Assembly: GCA_024693325.1 (NCBI GenBank)
Contig: JAILLA010000028.1
Coordinates: forward strand, 1-62,723
DNA from: Solobacterium sp.
GTDB taxonomy: Bacteria > Bacillota_I > Bacilli_A > Erysipelotrichales > Erysipelotrichaceae
Length of the DNA stretch: 62,723 nucleotides
Direction: 5' to 3'
The translations under genes were made by a program, and so were the position numbers. This document shows positions 9,401-18,663 of this stretch, piece after piece. Position 1 is the stretch's first letter. Every line of letters begins with the position of its first letter. The notes beneath the pieces were generated by a model. That model searched no databases. It was not told where the DNA came from and was given only the letters and a program-made list of their open reading frames with translations.

Positions 9401-11050
9401 ATGAAAAAGTTCTGTTCAAATCTCGCAAAATTTGGAATTGCGGCAATGATGGCTGTATCAATGACTGCCTGCTCCGGCGGAAGCACTGAACCTTCCGGAC
9501 AGAATGCCGGTACAAGCACTGCAGCTGCTACAGCAGAAGCTGAAGTGCCGCAGGAAAAGGTAATCAAGATCGCCACGACATCTGATCCCGGTTCACTAGG
9601 TGCATTTGACGAAGGTTCTTCTTCCGGCAGATGGACAGTTCTTGCATATACATATGAGAACCTGATCTATCAGGGAACCGATGGTCAGTACCATCCATGG
9701 CTGGCTAAATCATGGACAAAGAACGAAGCCGAATCCACACCGACACACGTCGTTTACGATGTCGAACTGTTTGACTATATTACCGACTTCAACGGCAATA
9801 ATATTACCGCCGATGATGTGGTGTTCAGTTTCAATGAATGTCTGACAAATGGTACGGGCAACCAGCATACAGCTCTGACAGGCAACCTGGATTCAATTGA
9901 AAAAACAGGCGACTATACATTCAAACTTGCTGTTAACAGTGAAGCTGCAGGCGGTCTGGAACAGATGATGACCCAGGTCATGATCGTATCCCAGAAGGAA
10001 TATGAAGGAAGCGGTGACTGCATGCGTTCCAATCCGATCGGAACGGGTGCATATAAAGTGGATTCCTGGACAACAGGCTCATCCATTATCCTGACAAAGA
10101 ACGAAGATTACTGGCAGAAGGAAGAACTCCGCGGTGAAGTACAGAAACAGAACGTTGACAGAATTGAATACTACTTTGTGACTGAATCTACACAGATGGC
10201 TATTGGTCTCGAAACAGGTATCTATGATGTCGTTACAAACCTGAACTTCTCCAATGCATCGAGATTCATGGAAGGCGGCGAAAGCTCAGAAGGATTTACA
10301 GTTACAACACAGAGAGATACATATATCCAGCAGATGTGGGTAAACCGTTCCGAGGAAAGCCCTCTGCATGATCTCCGTATTGCTCAGGCAGTTCTGTATG
10401 CAATCGATATTGACGCTCTGATCACAGCTGTGGTTGAAGGACATGGAGAGCCCTGCTACTGCTATGGCAGCGATCTCAGTATCGGATTCCAGCCGAACTG
10501 GAAGACAGATGACTACTATCTCTATAACCTTCCTAAGGCTAAAGAACTTCTTAGCGAAGCAGGTGTAAAAGATGGTGATATCAGTCTGACGATCCTCTGC
10601 GATACAGACGAGGTCAGATCCAAGATCGCCCAGGTCATCAAACTTATGCTGACTGAAATCGGCATCAATGCGGAAGTTACATCATTCGAGCAGGCACTGT
10701 GGAATACATATCAGACAGACCCTACAAAGTTTGACCTGAACATTTCCTATAACGGTGCTACAGGATACATCACAAACACATGGAGACAGCTGGATTCCAC
10801 ACGTTACGCAGAACATAATATGGCAATGGTACGTGACAATACGCTGGACAGCCTGATCCAGAAGGCATCTATCTCACAGGATGACGCAGACCTCGATGCA
10901 GCTAAACAGTATATGACAGAGAATGCATACCATTATGCACTGTTCCACAAGGAACTGAACTTTGTCACAAACTCCAAACTCATTACGAAACCGCTGTTCA
11001 ACCTTCGCGGCAACATCATTCCGGGCGCTTCTGAATACGTCTGGAACTGA
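9401..11050 (+). CDS. ABC importer solute-binding lipoprotein (family 5)
   Basis: This 549-residue protein starts with a lipoprotein signal (MKKFCS... to lipobox MTAC, Cys24) and a Ser/Thr/Ala-rich linker. The body is a cluster C, OppA/DppA-type binding protein (DPGSLGAFD, LAKSWTKNE, FNGNNITADDVVFSF, NPIGTGAYKVDSW). It should capture the substrate outside the membrane and deliver it to the two permeases encoded next. Such proteins bind peptides, nickel chelates or oligosaccharides, and this one cannot be assigned. A very strong AAGGAGGAAAG site precedes the ATG. A long hairpin follows the gene, which probably raises the level of this component over the rest. Confidence 0.9.
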   Translation: MKKFCSNLAKFGIAAMMAVSMTACSGGSTEPSGQNAGTSTAAATAEAEVPQEKVIKIATTSDPGSLGAFDEGSSSGRWTVLAYTYENLIYQGTDGQYHPWLAKSWTKNEAESTPTHVVYDVELFDYITDFNGNNITADDVVFSFNECLTNGTGNQHTALTGNLDSIEKTGDYTFKLAVNSEAAGGLEQMMTQVMIVSQKEYEGSGDCMRSNPIGTGAYKVDSWTTGSSIILTKNEDYWQKEELRGEVQKQNVDRIEYYFVTESTQMAIGLETGIYDVVTNLNFSNASRFMEGGESSEGFTVTTQRDTYIQQMWVNRSEESPLHDLRIAQAVLYAIDIDALITAVVEGHGEPCYCYGSDLSIGFQPNWKTDDYYLYNLPKAKELLSEAGVKDGDISLTILCDTDEVRSKIAQVIKLMLTEIGINAEVTSFEQALWNTYQTDPTKFDLNISYNGATGYITNTWRQLDSTRYAEHNMAMVRDNTLDSLIQKASISQDDADLDAAKQYMTENAYHYALFHKELNFVTNSKLITKPLFNLRGNIIPGASEYVWN

Positions 11051-11089
11051 TCCTACAACAGTATAAAAGTATCATTGATCTGATTTCTG

Positions 11090-11126
11090 ACAGGGCAGTG
11101 TCTGCCAGCTACAGACACTGCCCTGT
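11090..11126 (+). other. Intercistronic 15-bp hairpin after the binding-protein gene
   Basis: Fifteen-base perfect arms (11090-11104 and 11112-11126) around a seven-base loop. No U-tract follows, so it should not end transcription fully. Hairpins at this position in importer operons commonly protect the upstream mRNA and skew expression toward the binding protein. Confidence 0.75.
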
Positions 11127-11155
11127 ATTCAATCACATTCAAACGGAGGAATCAT

Positions 11156-12118
11156 ATGGGTAGATTTGTTTTAAAAAGAATACTGCAAATGATACCGGTA
11201 TTGCTGATGGTCGCTGTACTGATCTTTACCATTCTCTATTTTGTTCCGGGTGATCCCGCACAGATCATGCTTGGAAGCACAGCAACAAAATACGAGCTGC
11301 AACAGATGAGGGAACAGCTCGGCTTGACAAGACCGTTCCTTGTTCAATTGGGAGATTTTCTATATCAGACCTTTATCAAGTTTGATCTGGGCAAATCGTA
11401 TTTAACAGGCGCCCCTGTAGGCGCTGAAATCGCTGCGCGTCTGCCGAGGACGCTTATTCTCGGTGTTGCTTCAATGGTTCTTGCATTTGGAATCGGTATT
11501 CCTCTTGGAATAACTGCTGCAATACATCAGAACGGATGGGGTGATCGTATCAGTATGATCATTGCACTGCTTGGAGTATCTATTCCAACGTTCTGGCTGG
11601 CACTGATGTTTGTACTCTTGTTTGCCTTAAAACTGCGATGGTTCCCTTCAAGTGGTATCGGAGGGTTTAAATACTATGTTCTGCCAACCGTTTCACTATG
11701 CTTCGGCGGCCTGGCAACACAAGCCCGACAATCGCGCTCAAGTATGCTTGAAGTCATCAGAGCGGACTATGTGGTGACTGCTCGTGCGAAAGGGTTGTCT
11801 GAGCGCGAAGTGATCATGCGTCACGCATTGCCGAACGCATTGAACCCGATCATAACACTGGCAGGAAACAATCTTGCTGTCATATTCGGCGGATCGATCG
11901 TCATTGAAAATGTATTCTCGTTCCCGGGGATCGGTCAGTATATGATCACTGCTATTAATCAACGAGATTATCCGATTGTCCGCGGATGCGTCGTAATGCT
12001 CGCAATCGTTTTTGCGGTCATCATGCTTCTGGTCGATATCGCATACGCGTTTAATGACCCGCGTATCAAAGCAAGATATGAAAACAGCGGCAGGAAGACA
12101 AAGGTGAAAAAAGCATGA
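11156..12118 (+). CDS. ABC importer permease, DppB/OppB type
   Basis: This 320-residue inner-membrane protein has the DppB/OppB architecture: an N-terminal transmembrane segment (FVLKRILQMIPVLLMVAVLIF), the conserved ARLPRTL region and five further helices. The coupling-helix EAA-like motif is seen in YVVTARAKGLSEREVIMRH near residue 205. It pairs with the next gene product to form the substrate channel. Its stop overlaps the next start (ATGA at 12115), indicating translational coupling. An AACGGAGGAATC ribosome site precedes the ATG. Confidence 0.93.
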   Translation: MGRFVLKRILQMIPVLLMVAVLIFTILYFVPGDPAQIMLGSTATKYELQQMREQLGLTRPFLVQLGDFLYQTFIKFDLGKSYLTGAPVGAEIAARLPRTLILGVASMVLAFGIGIPLGITAAIHQNGWGDRISMIIALLGVSIPTFWLALMFVLLFALKLRWFPSSGIGGFKYYVLPTVSLCFGGLATQARQSRSSMLEVIRADYVVTARAKGLSEREVIMRHALPNALNPIITLAGNNLAVIFGGSIVIENVFSFPGIGQYMITAINQRDYPIVRGCVVMLAIVFAVIMLLVDIAYAFNDPRIKARYENSGRKTKVKKA

Positions 12119-12987
12119 CAGAGAAAAAGATGAAAAGAGGCTTTAAGGAAAGCAGGTTTGCTGTTTTCTGGAATCGCCTTAAGAGGAACCGCAATGCAAT
12201 GATCGGTCTGTATGTGTTCCTGTTACTTGTTATGCTGATTATTATTGTGCCGATCGTATCACCATATGACTATGCGAAATACGATATCATGTCGATCAGC
12301 CAGAAACCTTCCCTGAAGCATCCGTTCGGTACGGATGACCTGGGAAGAGATCTTCTGACAAGATGTTTCTACGGCGGAAGGTATTCACTGTCCATCAGTC
12401 TTGCGGCGGTTCTGTTCTCGACATCTGTCGGCACGGTAATCGGCGCGATCACAGGATTCTTCGGCGGGAAGATCGACGCAGTAATCATGAGAATGCTTGA
12501 TGTTATTCAGGCGATCCCTTCCACACTGCTGACGATCATTATCTCAGCCGCGTTGGGTGTAGGTATCGATAAGACGATCATAGCGATCTCGGTCGGATCA
12601 ATTCCCGGAACGGTACGATTGCTGAGAGGCTCGGTCATGAGGACGCGCGAGGAACAGTATCTGGAAGCTGCCGAAGCGATCGGCTGCAGCACGACCAGAC
12701 GTATCTGGAAATATGTCGTTCCCAACAGCTGGTCACCGCTGATCGTTTCTTCAACAATGGGCGTTGCGCGTACAATTCTGCAGCTTGCAGCGCTAAGCTA
12801 TATCGGTTTGGGTGTCCAGCCTCCGACTCCTGAATGGGGTGCCATGTTGTCGGGTGCACGCGGATATCTGAGAGATTATCCTCATATGCTGATATTCCCG
12901 GGTCTTTTCATTGCCATCTCTGTCCTTTGCCTGAATATGTTCGGTGATGGACTGCGCGATGCACTTGATCCGAAACTGAAGGATTAG
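12115..12987 (+). CDS. ABC importer permease, DppC/OppC type
   Basis: This 290-residue second permease has an N-terminal cytoplasmic stretch and a first helix (GLYVFLLLVMLIIIVPIV). The family signature HPFGTDDLGRDLLTR follows near residue 65, and the EAA-type coupling loop (EEQYLEAAEAIGCSTTRRIW) near 180. It forms the heterodimeric pore with the preceding permease. It overlaps that gene by four bases and is followed 11 bases later by the first ATPase gene. Confidence 0.93.
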   Translation: MTEKKMKRGFKESRFAVFWNRLKRNRNAMIGLYVFLLLVMLIIIVPIVSPYDYAKYDIMSISQKPSLKHPFGTDDLGRDLLTRCFYGGRYSLSISLAAVLFSTSVGTVIGAITGFFGGKIDAVIMRMLDVIQAIPSTLLTIIISAALGVGIDKTIIAISVGSIPGTVRLLRGSVMRTREEQYLEAAEAIGCSTTRRIWKYVVPNSWSPLIVSSTMGVARTILQLAALSYIGLGVQPPTPEWGAMLSGARGYLRDYPHMLIFPGLFIAISVLCLNMFGDGLRDALDPKLKD

Positions 12988-12998
12988 GGAGAAAACAT

Positions 12999-14000
12999 AT
13001 GAACAGTGAAAAAGCATTTCTGAATATTGAAGATCTTGTTGTTGAATATGTCTCCGGCGGCAAAACTGTTCATGCCGTGAACGGCGTGACTTTTGACCTG
13101 GAAAAAGGAAAGACGCTCGGTCTGGTCGGAGAAACAGGAGCCGGAAAAACGACGATTGCAAAAGCGATCCTGAGACTTCTGCCTGAACCGCAGGCAACTG
13201 TGAAGAACGGACGGATCATGCTTGACGGCGACGATCTGCTTACATTCCCGGAAACGAAGATGAGGAATGTCCGCGGTAATGTTGTCACGATGGTATTCCA
13301 GGATCCGATGACGGCGCTGAACCCGATCATGAAAGTTGGTGACCAGATCGCGGAAGTCATCAAAAAACACCAGAAGCTTGAAAATAAAACATCCAGGGAA
13401 CTGGCGCAGGAAATGCTGGAAATGGTAGGTATTCCTTCTGCCAGATACGACGAATATCCGCATCAGTTCTCCGGAGGCATGAAGCAGAGAGTTGTCATTG
13501 CTATGGCGCTTGCATGCAATCCGCAGCTTCTCCTGGCAGATGAACCTACTACAGCACTGGATGTAACGATCCAGGCTCAGGTCCTCGATATGATGGAAGA
13601 CCTGAAAAACAAATATAATACGGCGATGATCCTGATCACGCATGATCTGGGTGTTGTCGGAAGGATGTGCGACGATGTTGCAGTCATTTATGCCGGGGAA
13701 GTTCTTGAATATGGAACAAGGAAAGAAATATTCCTTAATCCCTGCCATCCGTATACGATCGGTCTGTTCGGAGCGATCCCCGATCTGAGCGTCAGTACAC
13801 GCAGGCTTGCAAATATCGAAGGACTGCCGCCTGATCCGACAAATCTGCCTGAAGGATGCTGCTTCAGTCCCAGATGCTCGTATGCTACGGATGAATGCAG
13901 GAAGAATAAGCCGTCTTTGCAGAAAATCAATGATGATCATCTTTGCAGATGTCCTCTGGCGGAACAGATCCGCAGTGGGAAGAACGGTGGTGAGGTTTAG
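12999..14000 (+). CDS. ABC importer ATPase, DppD/OppD type
   Basis: This 333-residue ATPase has Walker A GETGAGKTT near residue 41, Q-loop VFQDPMTALNP, a canonical signature FSGGMKQR near 160, Walker B LLLADEPT and an H-loop His in LITHDLG. The C-terminal oligopeptide-transporter extension has a Cys cluster (CCFSPRCSYATDEC). Related Dpp/Opp ATPases bind an Fe-S cluster with such Cys residues. It powers import together with the next ATPase. GGGAGAAAACAT precedes the ATG. Confidence 0.93.
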   Translation: MNSEKAFLNIEDLVVEYVSGGKTVHAVNGVTFDLEKGKTLGLVGETGAGKTTIAKAILRLLPEPQATVKNGRIMLDGDDLLTFPETKMRNVRGNVVTMVFQDPMTALNPIMKVGDQIAEVIKKHQKLENKTSRELAQEMLEMVGIPSARYDEYPHQFSGGMKQRVVIAMALACNPQLLLADEPTTALDVTIQAQVLDMMEDLKNKYNTAMILITHDLGVVGRMCDDVAVIYAGEVLEYGTRKEIFLNPCHPYTIGLFGAIPDLSVSTRRLANIEGLPPDPTNLPEGCCFSPRCSYATDECRKNKPSLQKINDDHLCRCPLAEQIRSGKNGGEV

Positions 14001-14002
14001 TT

Positions 14003-14956
14003 ATGACATTGCTGGAAATCAAAAACCTGAAAAAGTATTTCCCGGGTAGCCGTGGTGTTGTTCATGCGGTCGATGACGTGACCATGTCCATCAATGAAGG
14101 CGAGACGATGGGTGTTGTCGGTGAATCCGGATGCGGCAAGTCGACTCTCGGAAGAACAGTTATCCACCTGCAGCCTGCAACAGACGGAAATGTCATATTT
14201 GAGGGAAAGGATATTACAAATCCGACAAAACAGGAAATGAAAGAACTGCGTCAGAAGATGCAGATCATCTTCCAGGATCCGTATTCATCACTGAACCCCA
14301 GAATGACGGTAGGTGATACGATCCGTGAACCTCTTCTGCTGAACGGCAGATGTACAAAAGAAACAGTTGATAATGAATGTGAGCGTCTGATGGACCTTGT
14401 GGGTATTGCGCTGAGACTGAAAGACAGCTATCCGCATGAACTGGACGGAGGAAGAAGGCAGAGGGTCGGCATTGCCAGAGCACTGGCATTGAACCCTAAG
14501 TTCATCGTATGTGATGAACCGGTTTCTGCGATGGATGTCTCGATTCAGGCACAGATCCTGAATCTGCTGATGGACCTGCAGGAAAGTCAGAATCTTGCAT
14601 ATATGTTTATTACTCACAACATGGCTGTTGTACGGCATATCTCAAAGAACATATCAGTCATGTATCTTGGTCAGCTGGTTGAGACCAGTCCGACAGATGA
14701 ACTGTTTGAAACACCGCTGCATCCTTATACACAGGCACTTCTTTCTGCAATTCCTACAACGGATATCCTACATCCTAAGAAGAGGATCGTACTGAAAGGT
14801 GAGATCACATCACCGATCGATCCGGAACCGGGATGCAGGTTTGCCGACAGATGTATGTACGCAACCGAAGCCTGCAGACAGCCGCAAAAACTGGAAGAAC
14901 TGCTTCCCGGCCATTTTGTTTCCTGCTGCAGGGCAAAAGAACTGAATCATCTTTAA
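14003..14956 (+). CDS. ABC importer ATPase, DppF/OppF type
   Basis: This 317-residue ATPase has Walker A GESGCGKST near 40, Q-loop IFQDPYSSLNPRMTV, Walker B FIVCDEPVSAMD and H-loop ITHNMAVV. The signature reads LDGGRRQR rather than LSGGQ, so this protein probably contributes the weaker signature to an asymmetric ATPase pair. The C-terminal Cys cluster (CRFADRCMYATEAC) is of the same type as in its partner. It starts two bases after the previous stop. The first esterase gene follows 19 bases later, so import and ester cleavage are co-expressed. Confidence 0.92.
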   Translation: MTLLEIKNLKKYFPGSRGVVHAVDDVTMSINEGETMGVVGESGCGKSTLGRTVIHLQPATDGNVIFEGKDITNPTKQEMKELRQKMQIIFQDPYSSLNPRMTVGDTIREPLLLNGRCTKETVDNECERLMDLVGIALRLKDSYPHELDGGRRQRVGIARALALNPKFIVCDEPVSAMDVSIQAQILNLLMDLQESQNLAYMFITHNMAVVRHISKNISVMYLGQLVETSPTDELFETPLHPYTQALLSAIPTTDILHPKKRIVLKGEITSPIDPEPGCRFADRCMYATEACRQPQKLEELLPGHFVSCCRAKELNHL

Positions 14957-14975
14957 CCGATGATGGAGTAGCAAC

Positions 14976-16754
14976 ATGAATAAGTATGAAAGTTTTCATT
15001 TCAGCGCATTGAACAACAGATCAATGCTGATGCCGAGAATCAAAAGGGGAGAGCCTTTTGTCAGAAAAAACAGACTGGTCAATGCCTTTGAACCCGTACC
15101 GGAAGAAAAACTGATTCCGGAACATCCATACTGCCAGATCAACACCGGACTGACGGAGAAGACGATCGATATCAACGGTGAAGTGAGAAAATACAGCATT
15201 TATGTACCTGAGGATATGCGCTCTAAAGGTGCCTGTGCCCTGGTCATGCCGGAAAACGGTGTCTCAGCGAAGGAATTCCTGGAAAGGGAAAACTGGAAAG
15301 AACTGTCGGAAAAAAACAAACTGGCATATATCATCCTGGAAGCTGAACAGTGGAACAAGGACAATGTGGAACAGGAGTTTGATTTTATCCAGACGGTCGT
15401 TGACTTGGAATTCCAGCAGAGAATGACAGTGGATATCTGTGAATCATATATCTATCCGATCGGACTGGGAGATGGGGCGTATGTGGCTTCCGCACTTGCT
15501 GCGGTATACAGCGCGACCTATCCCGCGTTTGCAGCGGATGGTGACTGCAGCGTGGATCCGGAACTATTTGAAGTGCTGCGTAAACTTCCCGCGGATGGCA
15601 TCGTTACGATGATGAAGCCGGAGATTGCTATGCCGGGTTTCATGATCGACCGGAGCGGGCGGGCAGATGCTGCGCAGAAGTATTTCCTGGAGACCATCAG
15701 GGCGAAAGAGGAAGGTCTGCGCAATGAGTACGGCAGAGTATACCTTGAACATCCCAGGCGCGGCGCATGGTTTGTCAATGAGCAGCCGGTTGCACAGGTA
15801 TGGCTTGCGAATGAAAACAGCGTTCAGGGAAAGAGCCGCGAAGAACTGAACGAGGCAATGGTGGGATTTGTCCTGCGCTTTTCAAGATGGGGCGGATTCG
15901 GAAACAACCATCTGCGTCTGAAAAGGAGTCCTAAGGAAACCGGTGTGATCCGGGTGGAAAAAGAGATCGACGGGCTGCCCAGATACTGGGATGTGTTTGT
16001 TCCAAGCTGCTATCGTCCGGAAGAAGAAAAAGTGTATCCTCTGGTTGTGGCAATACATGGATTCTCCTGTAATTCGGAATACTTTGAAATGACCAGTGAC
16101 TGGCAGAGACTTGCGGAAGAAAGAGGATTCTTTGTGGTATTCGCTTCTGCTTATCCGAGAAATATCGGCAGGGCAAGATTCCCGGTTCCGGGATGGAGCG
16201 TATGGCCGATGCTCCAGGAAGGAGTTGATGAAACGATCTATTTTAAAGAACTGCTGGATACAACAATGCGAGATTACAGGATCGACCGTGAAAGAGTATA
16301 TGCTGCTGGCCATTCAAACGGCGGACGCATGACGCAGACACTGATGAGAAAAATGCCGGAACGTTTCGCAGCATTCGGCCCTACCGGTTCACTTGCAGGA
16401 AGCTCTGCAGATACATTGGAGCCGATCGATGACAGCATTGACAGACCTGTATTCATCATGATGGGTGAATATGATATCGCCGATCCGGAACTGAAAGAAG
16501 GTACGGCTGCACGCGGTACTGTAGAACTCTACAGCAAAGCAAATCATGCGGCATTCAATGATACGAACTGGTATGACAATGGTAATTACCATACACTGGT
16601 TCTTTACAATGACGACCATGTTCCGCTGGTGAACTACACAATCATGCGGGACTGCCCGCATACATATACCGGCGAGATGGCACAGATGACATGGGATCTG
16701 TTCTTCTGTCACTTCAGACGTCTTGCAGACGGAACAATAGAATACAAAGGTTAG
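14976..16754 (+). CDS. Two-domain PHB-depolymerase-like esterase (copy 1)
   Basis: This 592-residue protein has no signal peptide, so it should be cytoplasmic. The C-terminal domain is a PHB depolymerase/feruloyl esterase-like alpha/beta hydrolase: oxyanion region AIHGFSCNS (about 359), nucleophile elbow GHSNG (445-449, Ser447), acid candidate in GEYDIADP (about 497-504) and His562 in CPHTY. Residues about 75-210 repeat the same fold: GVSAKEFLERENWKEL matches GFSCNSEYFEMTSDWQRL, and GLGDG (163-167) matches GHSNG, with Gly at the nucleophile position. The first domain is thus probably catalytically dead. It lies directly behind the importer ATPases, so it likely cleaves an imported ester. Substrate unknown. 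GGAG precedes the ATG. Confidence 0.82.
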   Translation: MNKYESFHFSALNNRSMLMPRIKRGEPFVRKNRLVNAFEPVPEEKLIPEHPYCQINTGLTEKTIDINGEVRKYSIYVPEDMRSKGACALVMPENGVSAKEFLERENWKELSEKNKLAYIILEAEQWNKDNVEQEFDFIQTVVDLEFQQRMTVDICESYIYPIGLGDGAYVASALAAVYSATYPAFAADGDCSVDPELFEVLRKLPADGIVTMMKPEIAMPGFMIDRSGRADAAQKYFLETIRAKEEGLRNEYGRVYLEHPRRGAWFVNEQPVAQVWLANENSVQGKSREELNEAMVGFVLRFSRWGGFGNNHLRLKRSPKETGVIRVEKEIDGLPRYWDVFVPSCYRPEEEKVYPLVVAIHGFSCNSEYFEMTSDWQRLAEERGFFVVFASAYPRNIGRARFPVPGWSVWPMLQEGVDETIYFKELLDTTMRDYRIDRERVYAAGHSNGGRMTQTLMRKMPERFAAFGPTGSLAGSSADTLEPIDDSIDRPVFIMMGEYDIADPELKEGTAARGTVELYSKANHAAFNDTNWYDNGNYHTLVLYNDDHVPLVNYTIMRDCPHTYTGEMAQMTWDLFFCHFRRLADGTIEYKG

Positions 16755-16762
16755 GTATCATT

Positions 16763-18544
16763 ATGAGCAAATATACAAGTTTTCACTTCAGTCCGCTGAA
16801 CAACCGTTCCATGTTAATGCCCAGAGTTCCGAAAGGAACGAAGCCTGAACCAAGAAGACATTCAAATGTACGTTATGAAAAGGTCGATCCTTCTCTGATC
16901 ACAAATCCGTATGCACAGTTCAATACGGGACTGACAAAGAAGACGATCGAAGTAAACGGTGTTTTACGCAGTTACGGTATCTATGTACCGCAGGATATGC
17001 GGTCCAAAGGCGCATGTGCATTGATCGTTCCTGATAACGGGATCACAGCTGAAACATTCCTGGAAACAGAAAACTGGAAAGAATTGTCTGAGAAAAACAA
17101 ACTGGCATATATCATTTTTGAAGCAGACAGATGGGACAAGGATGATGTGGAGAAAGAGTTTGATTTCATACAGCAGACAGTATACATGGAGTTCGGCCAG
17201 AGATTGACAGTGGATATCTGTGAGTCATATATCTATCCGATAGGATTAGGAGATGGTGCATATGTTGCTGCTGCACTTGCACTGACATACAGTGCGGCAT
17301 ATCCTGCGTTTGCGGCAGATGGAGACTGCGGTGTCGATCCTGAACTGTTCGAAGTGCTGAGGTCTCTGCCTTCAGATGGAATCGATACATGGAAGAAGCC
17401 TGAGATCGCAATGCCTGGATTTATCATTGACAGAAGCGGTCGTGCAGAAGCAACGAAACAGTACATGAAAGAGACGATCCGTGCGAAGGAAGAAGGGCTG
17501 AGAAATGAATACGGAGAAGTATATCTGGAACAGCCGAGAATCGGAGCATACTTTGTCAATGAACAGCCGATCTCCCAGGTTTGGCTGGCAGACGGGAAGA
17601 GCACGGAAGGTAAGAGCAGGAATGATCTGAATGAGGCAATGGTCAGTTTTGTTCTGAGATTCTCAAGGTGGGGAGGATTCGGAAACAACCACCTGAGAGC
17701 TAAGAGAAGTCCTTCAGAGACGGGCGTAAAGCGTGTGGAAAAAGTGATCGACGGACTGCCGAGATACTGGGATGTGTATGTGCCGAGCTGCTACAGGGCA
17801 GATGAAGAGAAGGAATATCCGCTGGTGGTAGCGATACACGGGATGTCATGCAATTCGGAATACTTTGCTATGACGAGCGACTGGCACAGACTGGCGGAAG
17901 AAAGAGGCTTCTTTGTGGTATTCGCTTCTGCCTATCCGAGAAATGACGGCCTTGCCAGATTCCCTGTACCGCACTGGTCTTTGGGAAATACGAGCCTGGG
18001 CGATGATCTGACTGATCGTGAACTGCTTTATTACGAAGAAATGCTGAATACGATGGAGCGCGATTACCGTATTGACACAAAGAGGATCTACGCAGTAGGG
18101 CATTCAAACGGTTCCCAGATGACGCAGGCACTGAGCAGACATATTCCGGAACGTTTTGCGGCATTCGGACCTACCGGTGCTTTGGGAGGATGGGATCCCA
18201 AGGATCTCAGAAGGGTTCCTGATAAGGTCGGTATTCCAATCTACTTCATGATGGCTGAATTTGATATTATGCCTACTGATTTTAGTGAAGGTGCGATCGC
18301 CAGGGAGACTATCGAGAATTACTGCAGGGCGAATCATATGACAGGAAAGTATGATAACTGGTATGTGAACGGAAATTATCATACGCTTGTGATCTATAAT
18401 GATGATCATGTTCCGATGATCCGTTATACATTGATCAAAGGTTCTCCGCATACATATACTGCTGAAATGGCACAGCTGACATGGGATACATTCCTTTGCC
18501 ACTTCTCAAGAGAGAAGGACGGTACAGTCGTCTATAAAGGATAA
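16763..18544 (+). CDS. Two-domain PHB-depolymerase-like esterase (copy 2)
   Basis: This 593-residue paralogue of the preceding gene is closely similar along its whole length, including the start (TSFHFSPLNNRSMLMPR), the degenerate first-domain elbow GLGDG, the active elbow GHSNGS and a CPHTY-like SPHTY near the end. The main differences are in the loop after the ASAYPRN motif (GNTSLGDDLTDRE versus QEGVDETIY) and around the acid region, which suggests different substrate fit. The start at 16763 is chosen over an upstream in-frame ATG inside copy 1, because it aligns with the copy 1 start and leaves eight bases between genes. It ends the operon at a hairpin terminator. Confidence 0.82.
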   Translation: MSKYTSFHFSPLNNRSMLMPRVPKGTKPEPRRHSNVRYEKVDPSLITNPYAQFNTGLTKKTIEVNGVLRSYGIYVPQDMRSKGACALIVPDNGITAETFLETENWKELSEKNKLAYIIFEADRWDKDDVEKEFDFIQQTVYMEFGQRLTVDICESYIYPIGLGDGAYVAAALALTYSAAYPAFAADGDCGVDPELFEVLRSLPSDGIDTWKKPEIAMPGFIIDRSGRAEATKQYMKETIRAKEEGLRNEYGEVYLEQPRIGAYFVNEQPISQVWLADGKSTEGKSRNDLNEAMVSFVLRFSRWGGFGNNHLRAKRSPSETGVKRVEKVIDGLPRYWDVYVPSCYRADEEKEYPLVVAIHGMSCNSEYFAMTSDWHRLAEERGFFVVFASAYPRNDGLARFPVPHWSLGNTSLGDDLTDRELLYYEEMLNTMERDYRIDTKRIYAVGHSNGSQMTQALSRHIPERFAAFGPTGALGGWDPKDLRRVPDKVGIPIYFMMAEFDIMPTDFSEGAIARETIENYCRANHMTGKYDNWYVNGNYHTLVIYNDDHVPMIRYTLIKGSPHTYTAEMAQLTWDTFLCHFSREKDGTVVYKG

Positions 18545-18560
18545 TGTTTCCTTCCTGAAC

Positions 18561-18595
18561 GAAAACAGGCTGCCGCAGGGCAGTCTTTCGTTTTC
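18561..18595 (+). terminator. Terminator of the importer-esterase operon
   Basis: AGGCTGCC-GCAG-GGCAGTCT stem (18567-18586, one G-T pair) followed by TTTCGTTTTC. The outer GAAAAC/GTTTTC extends the stem. Confidence 0.7.
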
Positions 18596-18663
18596 TATGC
18601 GGCATTGTGCCGGAAAGTGCGATAAGGTATATTTTGATTGGGTCCAAAAGAATAAAGGTTGTT

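Noticed and set aside
12984..13940. Open frame of 318 codons on the minus strand
   Set aside because: Antisense shadow of the importer ATPase gene, which shows all ABC motifs.
16691..16762. Upstream start for esterase copy 2
   Set aside because: The extension lies within copy 1 coding sequence; alignment with copy 1 and gene spacing favour 16763.
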